Source of the DNA: Shewanella jiangmenensis
GTDB lineage: Bacteria; Pseudomonadota; Gammaproteobacteria; Enterobacterales; Shewanellaceae
Direction of reading: 5' to 3'
Length of the DNA: 64,000 bases
Assembly: GCF_018596335.1 (NCBI RefSeq)
Contig: NZ_JAHEPS010000002.1
Location: forward strand, 372,001 to 436,000
Part shown: positions 1 through 8,705 of the stretch, piece by piece
How positions within the stretch are numbered: position 1 is the first letter of the stretch
How the letters are laid out: every line of letters starts with the position of its first letter
Notes under the pieces: generated by a model
Databases searched by the model: none
What the model was told of the DNA's origin: nothing
What the model saw: the letters and a program-made list of their open reading frames with translations, nothing else
Program-made: the position numbers and the translations under genes

Positions 1-71
1 TTGCCAATGTCGATAAACTTAAGCTGGCAATTGCGCCGCCGCGGGATGATTTTATCGGCCAAACAGGCTAA
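1..71 (+). CDS. 3' end of an unidentified gene (partial)
   Basis: The frame beginning at base 3 is open from the window edge and ends in TAA at 69-71. It encodes about 22 residues with a plausible composition (ending DDFIGQTG). The fragment is too short to name. A second frame is open to 108 but is Arg-rich and less protein-like. Confidence 0.4.
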   Translation, partial: ANVDKLKLAIAPPRDDFIGQTG

Positions 72-104
72 AGTGTGCGCCGATTTTAAACGGGAGAGCC
101 AAAC

Positions 105-1241
105 GTGAGTTGTGAATTCTTTGCCAAAGGCCTGTGTCAGTCGTGCCGATTTATGGCAAAAAGTCTGGATGAGCAACTCACTGACAAGCAGCAAAAACTC
201 GAATCGCTGCTTGCCGGGCTGAACGTCGATGCCTTTTTGCCGCCGGTCAGTGGCCCGGAGTTCGGGTTTCGCAATAAGGCCAAGATGGTAGTGATGGGCG
301 CGGCCCATGAGCCGGTACTCGGCATTCCCGGCCCGGGCGGTAAACCCCTAAGCCTCACCGCCTGCCCGCTGTATCCTGCCGATATGCAGGTGCTGCTCGC
401 TGAGCTTGAAGCCTTTGTGCGCCGCGCGGGCATTCCGCCCTATCGGGTCGATAAAGCCAAAGGCGAGCTTAAGTTTGTTTTGCTGACCCGCAGCGCCGTG
501 CGCGGCGAGTTTATGCTACGTTTTGTGCTGCGAAGCCATGATGCTATTCACCGTATCGAGCGCGAGTTGCCGGCGCTGCTCGCCAGTTTTCCTGCCATCA
601 AGGTGGTGTCGGTCAACCTGCAGCCGGTGCACATGGCACGCCTCGAGGGCGACGAAGAGATATTCCTCACCGACGCCACGCGCCTTGAGGAAGTGTTCAA
701 TGCCGTGCCGCTGTATATTCGCCCCAAGAGCTTTTTTCAGACCAACCCAGAGGTCGCATCGGCGCTTTATGCCACTGCTGCGGCCTGGGTGGATGAGCTT
801 AAGCCCGAAAGCCTGTGGGATCTTTTTTGTGGTGTTGGCGGATTTGGCCTGCACTGCGCCAGTGATACCTTCCCGGTAACCGGCATCGAGATTGAAGCCG
901 AGGCCATCGAGTGCGCCAGAATGTCGGCGAGGAGCATGGGGCTTGAAAATCTGAGCTTCAGCGCCCTGGATTCCACCGATTTTGCCAAGGGCAGCGATGC
1001 TGCCAGCGTGCCTGAGGTCATCATAGTCAACCCGCCGCGCCGGGGGATTGGTGACGAGCTGTGTGCCAGCTTAAGCGCCTTTGGTCCCCGCGCCATCATC
1101 TATTCAAGCTGCAACGGCGAGACCCTCGCCAAGGATTTGCGCGCCATCGACGGCTATCGCATCGCCAGAGTGCAGCTCTTTGATATGTTCCCCCACAGCG
1201 ACCACTTTGAAGTGCTGTGTCTGCTCACTAAAGTCGATTGA
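105..1241 (+). CDS. rlmC: 23S rRNA (uracil-747-C5)-methyltransferase RlmC
   Basis: This 378-residue enzyme is a SAM-dependent RNA methyltransferase of the RumA/TrmA family, expected to make m5U747 in 23S rRNA in the cytoplasm. An N-terminal Fe-S cysteine set is visible (C3, C11, C14 and C87). The conserved FFQTN element is present, followed by the SAM-binding [12 protein letters not shown] and the catalytic cysteine C336 in [10 protein letters not shown]. Length and the CEFF...CQSC start match RlmC rather than RlmD, which is longer and has a TRAM domain. A GGGAG ribosome binding site precedes the ATG. The gene converges on the histidine kinase gene, with no obvious terminator between them. 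Confidence 0.93.
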   Translation: MSCEFFAKGLCQSCRFMAKSLDEQLTDKQQKLESLLAGLNVDAFLPPVSGPEFGFRNKAKMVVMGAAHEPVLGIPGPGGKPLSLTACPLYPADMQVLLAELEAFVRRAGIPPYRVDKAKGELKFVLLTRSAVRGEFMLRFVLRSHDAIHRIERELPALLASFPAIKVVSVNLQPVHMARLEGDEEIFLTDATRLEEVFNAVPLYIRPKSFFQTNPEVASALYATAAAWVDELKPESLWDLFCGVGGFGLHCASDTFPVTGIEIEAEAIECARMSARSMGLENLSFSALDSTDFAKGSDAASVPEVIIVNPPRRGIGDELCASLSAFGPRAIIYSSCNGETLAKDLRAIDGYRIARVQLFDMFPHSDHFEVLCLLTKVD

Positions 1242-1305
1242 TTCAAGCCAAGGGCGCAGCAAACTGGACTTGGTTGCTCTACTCTTTTGCGCGGCAAAAC
1301 CGATT

Positions 1306-2502
1306 TCAGAAAACCGGCCTGCGCCACCGCAGGCTGATGGCGGCGCCGCCAAGGTCGCTGTCGCGCTTGATTTTTACTGTACCCTGATGCCAGATGGCAA
1401 TCTTGCGGACGATGTAAAGTCCGAGTCCGTAACCTGAGCTTTGCTCCTTTTGACCACGCTCGAAGGCGCGGCGCAGTTCGCTGCCTTTATCATCAAAGCC
1501 CGGGCCGTCGTCGGCGACAGTCAACGTCCAGTGGCGCTCGGTTGCCAGCAGACTGATGCGGATCTGTTTGCCGGCGTAGCGCAGGGCGTTGGCGATAAGA
1601 TTTTGCGCCGCAAGCTCCATTGACAGCGGATCGATTTGGATTTTGCCGCCGCTTGCCTGGCAATCGAGCTGCAGGCTGAACTGGAACCTGTCGGCGTAGA
1701 TGCTGAATTTACTGAGTAAATCCGCCATAAAGGCGTCGGCATCGAGCCATTGGCGGGTTTGCTTATGCTGCTGATGCTCAACCTGGGCAAAGGAGAGGTA
1801 GCTGCGGGTCAGCTCTTCAATCTGATCTATATCCTGCGACAACCGGCTCAGGTACTGCTCGGGCAGCTGTTCCCGTGATAGCTCCAGCGCAAAGCGCATC
1901 CGTGACAAGGGGGTGCGGATTTCATGGGAGATGGTGCGGGATAGGTCTTTGTGCAGCTGCAAAAAGTCCATGATTTGCGCCGTCATGGTTTCAAAGCTAA
2001 GTGCCAGCGGGTAGATGGCGGAGCGGGGGCGGATCCCGGTTTTCAGCTTCTGCGGGCTGTCACCAAAGGACAGCGCCTTGGATTGCAGCAGGCTTAAATC
2101 TTTGAAAACCCGGCCTATCAGCAGCAATATGGTGAGCGCGAGGCTGGCGTAAAGCAAAGGGATCAGCGCGGTGATTTTATCGCTGCCAGGCCGGGATACC
2201 ACAGGCCCCATTTCTCTGAGATCGCCATTTTCAAGCTGCTGATAATAATAGCTTTCGCCATTTTCGCGGCCGAGTGAAATCAGCTGCCCTGCGGCTAATT
2301 TTTCCATCAGCTCGGCGGAAAAGGCGATATGGCCTGCGGGAATGTCGCGAAATTCCAGCGAGCCCTGGCGCAGCAGCGCCTCGGCATCGAGGTTATAGCC
2401 GTAGGCGTCGTCAAAGGCGCTGTAGATGAGGTTGAACGACCAGACGATAAGGGCGCAGGAGGCGATGATAAGCACAAACAGGCGCAGCAGCTGCGGCTTC
2501 AT
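1306..2502 (-). CDS. Sensor histidine kinase, RstB/OmpR-partner type
   Basis: Inner-membrane sensor kinase of 398 residues. A transmembrane helix lies near residues 8-25, then a periplasmic loop of about 85 residues, and a second helix near 112-131. The HisKA phospho-acceptor is H193 in HEIRTPLSRMR. The C-terminal ATPase domain shows N-box (AQNLIANALRYA), DDGPGF and GYGLGLYIV motifs. Its start overlaps the stop of the response regulator gene by 4 bp, so the two are translationally coupled. It is the last gene of a mipA / DUF3019 / regulator / kinase operon. The signal sensed is unknown; envelope stress is a guess from the neighbours. Confidence 0.88.
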   Translation of the reverse strand: MKPQLLRLFVLIIASCALIVWSFNLIYSAFDDAYGYNLDAEALLRQGSLEFRDIPAGHIAFSAELMEKLAAGQLISLGRENGESYYYQQLENGDLREMGPVVSRPGSDKITALIPLLYASLALTILLLIGRVFKDLSLLQSKALSFGDSPQKLKTGIRPRSAIYPLALSFETMTAQIMDFLQLHKDLSRTISHEIRTPLSRMRFALELSREQLPEQYLSRLSQDIDQIEELTRSYLSFAQVEHQQHKQTRQWLDADAFMADLLSKFSIYADRFQFSLQLDCQASGGKIQIDPLSMELAAQNLIANALRYAGKQIRISLLATERHWTLTVADDGPGFDDKGSELRRAFERGQKEQSSGYGLGLYIVRKIAIWHQGTVKIKRDSDLGGAAISLRWRRPVF

Positions 2503-3200
2503 GACTCCTCGCCGGCAAAGTTCACCACATAGCCGCGGCCATGGACGGTGCGGATGTTGAGCCCCGGGATCCTGAACTGTTCCAGTTTGCGCCGCAGGCG
2601 GGAGATTTTCAGATCCATGGCGCGATCCAGGCCGTCGTATTCGCGGCCAATAAAGCGCTCAAACAAAAATTCGCGGCTCAGCACTTCATCGATGCGGCTG
2701 AGTAAAATCCACAGCAGCTCAGTTTCCTGGGTGGTCAGTTCAAAGTGCCTTTCGCCAAAGCTCAGCTGCTGGTGGGCGCGGTGCAGTTGCAGCTCGCCCC
2801 GCTGCCAGATGAGTTTGTCAGGCTTTGACTGGCGCCTGAGCCTGGCGTTGATGCGCGCAAGCAGCAGCCCCGGCATCACGGGTTTGGTGATGTAATCGAC
2901 GGCGCCAAGCTCAAGGCCGTGGATTTCATCTTCGGTGTTGGCAAGGGCGGTCATGAAAATCACCGGCGCGGCAAACTTGCGGCTTAAGGTCGGAAAGGCG
3001 GCAAAGCCATCCTGTCCGGGCAACATCACATCGCAGATGATGAGGTCGATGGTTTTGCCGTCGCAGGCCTTGAGCGCCGCCTCGATGGAATCGGCGTGAA
3101 TAAGAGTAAATTGCTGATTCTCAAGGAAGGTAATGATGAGTTCGGCCAGTGGCAGATCATCTTCAATCAGCAGCAGTACGGGTGTTACAGCAGATCCCAA
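2499..3200 (-). CDS. OmpR-family response regulator
   Basis: DNA-binding response regulator of 233 residues. The receiver domain (about 7-120) has acidic residues E13-D15, phospho-acceptor D57 in IICDVMLPG, and the TALANT/ITKPV region. A winged-helix Trans_reg_C domain occupies about 130-228 and ends HGRGYVVNF. Translation starts at a TTG codon inside the end of the DUF3019 gene. The start is supported by a GGAGG eight bases upstream, and no ATG lies closer to the conserved receiver start. It is co-transcribed with the cognate kinase. Its targets may include its own operon, where palindromes lie upstream of mipA. Confidence 0.88.
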   Translation of the reverse strand: MGSAVTPVLLLIEDDLPLAELIITFLENQQFTLIHADSIEAALKACDGKTIDLIICDVMLPGQDGFAAFPTLSRKFAAPVIFMTALANTEDEIHGLELGAVDYITKPVMPGLLLARINARLRRQSKPDKLIWQRGELQLHRAHQQLSFGERHFELTTQETELLWILLSRIDEVLSREFLFERFIGREYDGLDRAMDLKISRLRRKLEQFRIPGLNIRTVHGRGYVVNFAGEES

Positions 3201-3568
3201 TTGAGTCCCCTCCGTTTACGTTTCACCGGTGGCTGAAACAGTGCCACCGACAGGTCGGCCGACAGCAGCACCCGCGATTCCATGTCGCGGATTTCGACCT
3301 GGGTATCCTGCTCCAGTGCCAGCGACAATTGCTCGCTGAGCTCCTTTAGGCCTGTGTAGCAGCGGCGTGGTCCGGTTTCATGTTTAAGCCACAGGCACAG
3401 GTCCTGCTCGCGCTCTCCGGCGTAGGTGACCGACACATCAAAGCGGCAGGGCAGGTTGTCTGCACTGGTGGCGCAGGCCTTGGGCGTAACTTTCAGCTCG
3501 GCCGCCTTCGGCATACTGCCGGGCACAAGGCCGATGCACAGGAGGATGAGTGACAGGATTATCTTCAT
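3185..3568 (-). CDS. DUF3019-family periplasmic protein
   Basis: Small 127-residue protein with an N-terminal signal peptide (about residues 1-22, ending around PKAAE). The mature part is rich in Cys and charged residues (C32, C41, C59 region) and resembles the DUF3019 family, which has no known function. A strong AAGGAGG site precedes the ATG. Its 3' end overlaps the regulator gene by 16 bp. Position between a MipA-type outer-membrane protein and a two-component pair suggests a linked envelope role, but this is inference. Confidence 0.7.
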   Translation of the reverse strand: MKIILSLILLCIGLVPGSMPKAAELKVTPKACATSADNLPCRFDVSVTYAGEREQDLCLWLKHETGPRRCYTGLKELSEQLSLALEQDTQVEIRDMESRVLLSADLSVALFQPPVKRKRRGLNWDLL

Positions 3569-3577
3569 CTCGCCTCC

Positions 3578-4441
3578 TTAAAATTGATAACTGACGCCGA
3601 CAAAGCCGGCGAAGTAACTGTCGGCGCTGATAAGCACGCTGTCGCGGATGCTGTCGCCAAGGGCGGTGTGCTTTAACGTGGCGACCAGCATAAGACTGTC
3701 GCTGAGCGGCACATTGACTACCGCTTTCACATGCCAGTTGGTGGCGGCTTCAAGCGGTTTTAAGCGAATGGGGCGGGTAAACTCTTCTTTTCGGGCGTTA
3801 TAGTAGTAATCCACCAGCTCGGCGCTCTTGTACACGCCGCCGGCTTCAAGCCCGATGGCGCCCCATGACCAGACAAAAGCCTTTTTGGCGCTGAGCTGCC
3901 ACTCATAACCGTTATGCACCCCGGTGACATCGTAAAAAAGGCCGGAGGTCAGATCAAACGCCGGGGTGTACCAGGTGGCGCTTAAGCCTGCGAGGTAGGA
4001 GATTTTGCGTTCCACAGCCGGTGGCGGTTCGACGGCTTTACTTGGGCGGGTGATAGGCTCCCGCGACGGGGTAAAGCCCATGATGTCTGACAGCAGCAAT
4101 TTGCCTACGCCATCAAACTCGAAAAAGATGCCGTCTTCGTTGGGCTGGCCCTGGACATCGACCGAGATCCAGTCGGTTTCATACAGGCTGTAACCCAGGG
4201 TCAGGTTTTCGACGTAAAACCGCTCGCCGTAGTAATACCAGCTTGGCAGCACATAGGTGCTGATATTGTCGGTTTTGGCCCGGGGGTTTTCCAGCACGCC
4301 ATAGCCAAGCGCAAGGGAAAACTGCCAGTCGCCGGCGCTGACCTGCTGCAGTGTGTCGCTGTCTGCTGCATCTTGCGTCGCTTCAGCCAAGGCCGAAACG
4401 CTGGTGCAAAGGAGCAGCAGTAGTGTGAACAAACGCTTCAT
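3578..4441 (-). CDS. MipA/OmpV-family outer-membrane protein
   Basis: A 287-residue outer-membrane beta-barrel protein. The ATG at 4441 is chosen because it begins a clean signal peptide (MKRLFTLLLLLCTSVSALAEA); the longer open frame adds 46 residues with no signal character. Alternating aromatic strands and a C-terminal phenylalanine (FVGVSYQF) fit a barrel of the MltA-interacting MipA/OmpV family. It is the first gene of the operon with DUF3019 and a two-component system. Related proteins are tied to murein metabolism or antimicrobial response, but the sequence alone gives no substrate. Confidence 0.82.
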   Translation of the reverse strand: MKRLFTLLLLLCTSVSALAEATQDAADSDTLQQVSAGDWQFSLALGYGVLENPRAKTDNISTYVLPSWYYYGERFYVENLTLGYSLYETDWISVDVQGQPNEDGIFFEFDGVGKLLLSDIMGFTPSREPITRPSKAVEPPPAVERKISYLAGLSATWYTPAFDLTSGLFYDVTGVHNGYEWQLSAKKAFVWSWGAIGLEAGGVYKSAELVDYYYNARKEEFTRPIRLKPLEAATNWHVKAVVNVPLSDSLMLVATLKHTALGDSIRDSVLISADSYFAGFVGVSYQF

Positions 4442-4538
4442 TATTGGTGTTGATGCCTGTGTGTGACTCAGAAAAAGCGGTGCTCTTGGGGCACCTTTTG
4501 GTTCACAGACTACCAAAGAGTGCCGTGAGATAAAGCAA

Positions 4539-4655
4539 ATTTTGGTACAGGTGTACAAAATGCTACATGGTTCCGCCACAGTGTTTTGACAGGTTTATTT
4601 TGCAATTCAACGGCTCAGGCAAAGATCTTCTGGCTGTCACAAATTTGTACAAAAT
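4539..4655. promoter_or_regulatory. Paired GTACA/TGTAC palindromes in the mipA promoter region
   Basis: Two AT-flanked palindromes lie 100-215 bp upstream of mipA. The first, at 4545-4556, is a perfect GTACA-GG-TGTAC inside ATTTTG...CAAAAT. The second, at 4644-4653, is a perfect TTTGTACAAA. Both share TGTACAAAAT. They could be operators for the operon's own response regulator or belong to the divergent chrA promoter. Binding is inferred. Confidence 0.4.
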
Positions 4656-4739
4656 CGGCGCCCGCCCGGCTAAAAGTGTCACACTCTGGCGCTAAAATGG
4701 CATAATTCCCTTAACCTCCATCAGCCTGAGTTTTGCTTC

Positions 4740-5885
4740 ATGTGGCAGATTTTCATCCGTTTTTTTATGTTGGGCCTCACCAGTTTCGGTGGCCCTGCGG
4801 CCCATATCGGTTACTTCCGGCAAACCTTTGTAAAAGAGCTTAACTGGATAGATGAAGCGCGCTTTGGCTCGCTGGTGGCGCTGTCGCAGTTTTTGCCGGG
4901 GCCGGGTTCCAGCCAATTGGGCTTTGCCATTGGGCTAAGTCGCGGCGGGCTTGGCGGCGCGCTGGCGGCCTTTATCGGTTTTACCCTGCCATCGGCGATG
5001 CTGATGTACCTGATTGCCGTGACCAGCGCCAATGTGCTGGGGCAGGAGTGGTTTAACGGCATGATTAATGGCCTGAAACTGCTGGCTGTAGTGGTGGTGC
5101 TCGATGCCTGCCTTGGTATGTTCCGCCAGTTTTGCCAAAGCACGGCCGCTAAGCTTTTGATGGCGGCAAGTGCGGCATCACTGCTGTTGGTTGGCAGCAG
5201 CTTAATGCAGTTTGCCGTGCTGCTGCTTGCGGCCATTATTGGCTCGCGGCTGCTGGTGCGCGGCGAGGGCGATGCGGCGCCGGTGCGCGGTATTGGCTGG
5301 GGCTGGCTTGGCGCTTTTGCGGCGCTGCTGCTTGCGGCAGTGGCACTGCTGCCGACCCTTGCACCCGGCTCGGCCGCCTGGCTTGGCGCCGTGGGTTTTC
5401 AGGCGGGTTCCTTGGTGTTTGGCGGCGGCCACGTGGTGCTGCCGCTGCTTGAGGGACATTTTGAGGCGGTGATGTCGCCGGACAGGTTTCTCACCGGTTA
5501 CGCGGCGGCCCAGGCCATCCCCGGCCCCATGTTTACCCTGGCGACCTTTTTGGGTGCCGATGCCGCAACCGGTGACAGTGTGGCGGGCGCCCTTATCGCG
5601 ACGCTGGGGATTTTTGTACCGGGCTTTTTACTTATCCTCGCCTTCCTGCCCGCGTGGCAGGGGCTCAGTCAGCGGCCGCGTATTGCCGGCGCCGTTGCCG
5701 GTGTGAATGCTGCTGTGGTGGGCTTGCTGCTCAGCGCCCTGTATCAGCCCATCTGGACTTCGGCTGTGAGTGGGCCGCGTGATGTGGCACTGATTATCCT
5801 TGGGGTGGCTGCGCTAAAGCTTCTTAAGCTGCCGATACTCGCGCTGGTGGCGGCGTTTGCTGCGGGCGGCGGCCTTTTGCTCTAA
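4740..5885 (+). CDS. chrA: ChrA-family chromate transporter
   Basis: Inner-membrane protein of 381 residues with about 10-12 hydrophobic segments and the two tandem CHR domains of the long-chain chromate ion transporter family. The domain 1 signature is FGGPAAHIGYFR with the motif QFLPGPGSSQLG near residues 58-69. Domain 2 repeats it as FGGGHVVLPLLE and QAIPGPMF. Members export chromate from the cytoplasm, though many ChrA homologues have not been tested on it. It is a single gene divergent from mipA and followed by a terminator. A 21-bp tandem repeat starts inside its last codons. Confidence 0.88.
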   Translation: MWQIFIRFFMLGLTSFGGPAAHIGYFRQTFVKELNWIDEARFGSLVALSQFLPGPGSSQLGFAIGLSRGGLGGALAAFIGFTLPSAMLMYLIAVTSANVLGQEWFNGMINGLKLLAVVVVLDACLGMFRQFCQSTAAKLLMAASAASLLLVGSSLMQFAVLLLAAIIGSRLLVRGEGDAAPVRGIGWGWLGAFAALLLAAVALLPTLAPGSAAWLGAVGFQAGSLVFGGGHVVLPLLEGHFEAVMSPDRFLTGYAAAQAIPGPMFTLATFLGADAATGDSVAGALIATLGIFVPGFLLILAFLPAWQGLSQRPRIAGAVAGVNAAVVGLLLSALYQPIWTSAVSGPRDVALIILGVAALKLLKLPILALVAAFAAGGGLLL

Positions 5886-5933
5886 GCCGATGGCCTTTTG
5901 CTGTAAGCATATTCTCTTTAGCTGTAAGCGTAC
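5871..5933 (+). repeat. Three 21-bp tandem copies spanning the chrA stop codon
   Basis: Units at 5871-5891, 5892-5912 and 5913-5933 share GGCCTTTTGCTNTAAGC or a close variant. The first contains the chrA stop TAA (5883-5885). Because 21 is a multiple of three, each copy restores a TAA in the chrA frame (5904-5906 and 5925-5927). The array ends just before the terminator. Confidence 0.85.
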
Positions 5934-5946
5934 GGCCCAAATAAAA

Positions 5947-5973
5947 AACCAGCGCAGTGCGCTGGTTTTTTTG
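5947..5973. terminator. Bidirectional terminator between chrA and lpoB
   Basis: A 9-bp stem AACCAGCGC / GCGCTGGTT with a 3-base loop, flanked by A-run and T-run, so it can serve both convergent genes. Confidence 0.85.
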
Positions 5974-5987
5974 TGCTTAACGCAAGA

Positions 5988-6581
5988 TTACATGCCAAGG
6001 AACGACTTGGACTTGGTCTTGCGGATTTCTTTTTCGTCAGACCATTCAATCAGGCCGGTTTGCAGATCCATCAGACGCATGGTGACCTTGTAGTACACGT
6101 CCTTGGTGCTGCCTTCCTGTTTTACTATGCTCGACAGGTTGCCGTACAGCATGTACTGGGCACCGATTTGACGACCGAACTGGATGGCGGTTGATGGGTC
6201 AACCATGCCGGAGTTGTTCTGGTAATCCAGTTGCTTGCGCACTGTGTCTACCTTGGTCATGTCGATGAAGCGGAATTTGCCTGAGCGCAGCAGCTTGTTG
6301 CTGATGGAGTCAGTGACCGATTCGGTGTCGATATGCTCTGAGGTTTTGTTTTTGATTTTGTCCACGAAAATGATTGGACGTTCTTTGGCGGTGATGGCAA
6401 CCACAGGCGGGAAGGTCAGCATGCTGTCGACCATCTTGGAGGTGATGGCCTGCAGATCGGTGGAACCGAAGTTCTCGTTAACCGTTTCCACTTCCGTGGC
6501 ATCGCCGTACTCGACTTTGGATTGACAGGCACCGAGGCCCAGCGAGGCGGCCAGGATGAAAATCAGTTTGAAGTGTTTCAT
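5988..6581 (-). CDS. lpoB: Penicillin-binding protein activator LpoB
   Basis: Outer-membrane lipoprotein of 197 residues that in enterobacteria stimulates the peptidoglycan synthase PBP1B. The ATG at 6581 gives a lipoprotein signal with lipobox LGLGAC (C19). The globular domain carries the family's IIFVDKIKNKTSEHIDT and GAQYMLYGNL segments. The C-terminal part has LIEWSDEKEIRK, as in LpoB proteins. It is the last gene of a five-gene minus-strand operon, 12 bp after a COG3014 lipoprotein gene. Confidence 0.88.
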   Translation of the reverse strand: MKHFKLIFILAASLGLGACQSKVEYGDATEVETVNENFGSTDLQAITSKMVDSMLTFPPVVAITAKERPIIFVDKIKNKTSEHIDTESVTDSISNKLLRSGKFRFIDMTKVDTVRKQLDYQNNSGMVDPSTAIQFGRQIGAQYMLYGNLSSIVKQEGSTKDVYYKVTMRLMDLQTGLIEWSDEKEIRKTKSKSFLGM

Positions 6582-6593
6582 AGTCAGTTCCAT

Positions 6594-7961
6594 TTACTTT
6601 TTGATGTTGATTGAATAAAACCGGATGTTATTGCCTGTGTCAATGCCCCACACCAGGGTGGCAGCGCCTGCCTGTACCTGCACGGCATGGCTTTGGCCGC
6701 CGATACTGAGCCGATATTCACCCTGGGGCAAATATTGGCGGGCAATTTGTGCCTGACGCGGTAAGGTCAGCCAGCTGCGAAGGTCAGCCTGTTCACTGAC
6801 CACGTTGAAAATCTGCATTGCAATGGCGGCGCCGTCAAAATCGTTGCGCTGCTTTTTACTCTGACTCTCGACGCTGCGGGTTAACTCCGACTTGGCATAC
6901 ACCCGCGCGGCCTGACGCACCAGCAACATCGGCAAGTCTTCTTTCAGGGCGGTGATTGCCAGCGCATCGATATTGGCGATGGTGGCTGTGGTCAGCGGCG
7001 TTTTTAGACCGCTGATGGTCGCCGGTGGCAACTGGCCGTAAGAGCCGCCATAGGTTGGCAGCGACACGGTTTGCCAATTGTCGTGAATGGTAAAAGGTAC
7101 TGTGATGGCGCGCTTTTCCGGCACAAAGCCGCGCTCGAGCAGTAAAATAACCTCACCGTCGTTGGCCTCTGGCAATTTGGCATCGCCAAAGCGGCTTTTG
7201 AACTCGTCGTATTGCGGCATGGCGAGCTTTTTCGCCAGTCTGACCAAATCCTGCTCGAGGAAGGGGTTGCCGGGGAAAATCTGCGCCGCCTTGCGATAGT
7301 CGATGTAGGCATCGTTTTCTTCGCCAAGCAGTTCGTGCAGCAGCCCTGTGGTGTAGTAGCTGTAGGCGTTCATAAACGAGCTGGTTACGCTGCCCGCTTC
7401 TCGCCCGAGGCGGTCCATCTCGGCGTCCACCGTGCCGTTGGCCATGGCTTTGACCGAGTCTTTCGACTTGGCGTAGCGTTTTTGCTCAAGATCCTGCAGC
7501 TCGTTGGCGCGGCGAACTTCCACCAGTGCGCCATCAAACTCGCGCTGCATCAGGTAGTTGAGCGCCTGATATTGATGCAGCATTACCCGCTCAAAGCCCG
7601 GGCCGCGATAGGGAATGACGTTATCGTTCAGCACCAGACTACCGGCGCTGGCGCCGATGCCGGAGACGCTGACCGTGGCCTTATCGTCAAAACGGTTATA
7701 GGCGGCAATGGCAGCCTGATAATAGCTTTTGCTGGCGCTGAAATCGCCGCCAACCTGGGCGACCCGGCCCGCTTCCTGGGCGTACAGCAGGCCGTCCTGC
7801 GAGTCGATTTCTTTGGCGAGGTCACCAAGGGGCGCAAGTGGTGTCTGGCTCGACAGCGCCTGCTTTACCGGCGCCATCTGTGACGGGTAACTGATAAACA
7901 GGCTGCCCATGGCGCAGCCGCCAAGGCTGAATGCGAGCGTCAGCAGCGCAATATGTCTCAT
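6594..7961 (-). CDS. COG3014-family lipoprotein
   Basis: A 455-residue lipoprotein with signal peptide and lipobox SLGGC (C16). The middle contains TPR-like helices (YYQAAIAAYNRFD; LLGEENDAYIDYRKAAQIFPGNPF), followed by a beta-rich C-terminal half. It matches COG3014 proteins, which commonly sit next to lpoB. Its ATG overlaps the def stop codon by 4 bp, so translation is coupled. A role in peptidoglycan synthesis alongside LpoB is a neighbourhood inference; no biochemical function is established from the sequence. Confidence 0.8.
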   Translation of the reverse strand: MRHIALLTLAFSLGGCAMGSLFISYPSQMAPVKQALSSQTPLAPLGDLAKEIDSQDGLLYAQEAGRVAQVGGDFSASKSYYQAAIAAYNRFDDKATVSVSGIGASAGSLVLNDNVIPYRGPGFERVMLHQYQALNYLMQREFDGALVEVRRANELQDLEQKRYAKSKDSVKAMANGTVDAEMDRLGREAGSVTSSFMNAYSYYTTGLLHELLGEENDAYIDYRKAAQIFPGNPFLEQDLVRLAKKLAMPQYDEFKSRFGDAKLPEANDGEVILLLERGFVPEKRAITVPFTIHDNWQTVSLPTYGGSYGQLPPATISGLKTPLTTATIANIDALAITALKEDLPMLLVRQAARVYAKSELTRSVESQSKKQRNDFDGAAIAMQIFNVVSEQADLRSWLTLPRQAQIARQYLPQGEYRLSIGGQSHAVQVQAGAATLVWGIDTGNNIRFYSINIKK

Positions 7962-8464
7962 GATGGCACAGGCTCCTTGTGCTGGCGTTCAATCCGTTCA
8001 AGCAGGGTAATGCCATCGAGATGGTCGAGTTCGTGCTGGAATATCCGCGCCACAAAACCCTCAAGCCGGGCGTGGTGCGTTTCGCCATCAAGGCTTTGCC
8101 AGCTTACATCGAGCCACTGATGACGCAGGATAGACAGGCGTTTACCGGGCACCGACAGGCAACCTTCCTCACCGGCGACAAGCTCATTTGACGCAGCAAG
8201 TATGCAGGGATTGACCATGACCACCGGCGCCATGTTCGGCGCATCCGGGTAGCGCTCGTTGGCGCGGGAGGCGACGATAAAAAAGCGCAGGCTTACGCCA
8301 ATCTGCGGCGCAGCAATGCCGACGCCCTTGGCGGCATCCATGGTGACCATGGCGCTGTGGGCAAGGGCTTCGAGTCTGGCATCAAACTCGGTCACAGGCG
8401 CGGCGATTTGATACAGCACCGGGTCGCCTGTTACGCAAATTGGCAGGGGGGTGGGCGCAAACAT
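7958..8464 (-). CDS. def: Peptide deformylase
   Basis: A 168-residue metalloenzyme that removes the N-formyl group from nascent proteins. All three motifs are present: GVGIAAPQIG (GxGxAAPQ), EEGCLSVPG with the metal-ligand Cys, and FQHELDHLDG with HExxH-type ligands. The ATG at 8464 is preferred over an upstream TTG because AAGGACGAG stands directly before it. It lies in an operon with slyX and lipoprotein genes rather than beside fmt, so it is probably an additional deformylase; whether a second def exists elsewhere cannot be seen here. Confidence 0.93.
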   Translation of the reverse strand: MFAPTPLPICVTGDPVLYQIAAPVTEFDARLEALAHSAMVTMDAAKGVGIAAPQIGVSLRFFIVASRANERYPDAPNMAPVVMVNPCILAASNELVAGEEGCLSVPGKRLSILRHQWLDVSWQSLDGETHHARLEGFVARIFQHELDHLDGITLLERIERQHKEPVPS

Positions 8465-8478
8465 GCTCGTCCTTGAAA

Positions 8479-8703
8479 TCAATAATGTGGCGGAGGCGTC
8501 TCTTCTGCCATTGTGGCTATGTTGCTCGGTTCCATGGCCTGAAGCTTACTGACGATCAATTGCATGGAATGGCTTTGCCTCGCCACCAGTTCATTGAGTT
8601 TTATCACTTCCTGGTTCAGCTCTTCAACCGTCATTTCGGTGAAAGCGAGCTTGGTTTGCAGTTCTTCAATCTCTCGTTGTAGTGCCTGATAGTCTGTTTG
8701 CAT
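8479..8703 (-). CDS. slyX: SlyX family protein
   Basis: A 74-residue, highly charged helical protein with a coiled-coil heptad pattern across residues 5-55 and a Pro-rich tail ending in PPPHY, typical of SlyX. The function is unknown. In related genera slyX lies next to fkpA, as it does here with one gene between. It starts 2 bp after the WD40-like lipoprotein gene and ends 14 bp before def. Confidence 0.9.
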   Translation of the reverse strand: MQTDYQALQREIEELQTKLAFTEMTVEELNQEVIKLNELVARQSHSMQLIVSKLQAMEPSNIATMAEETPPPHY

Positions 8704-8705
8704 TC

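Noticed and set aside
1306..1330. Possible stop-codon repeat at the histidine kinase gene (CGGTTTT twice, 14 bp apart)
   Set aside because: Only seven bases match between the two copies, so chance is a sufficient explanation.
7212..7883. 223-codon plus-strand frame opposite the COG3014 gene
   Set aside because: It is the antisense of a clear lipoprotein gene in a tightly packed operon; no start signals.
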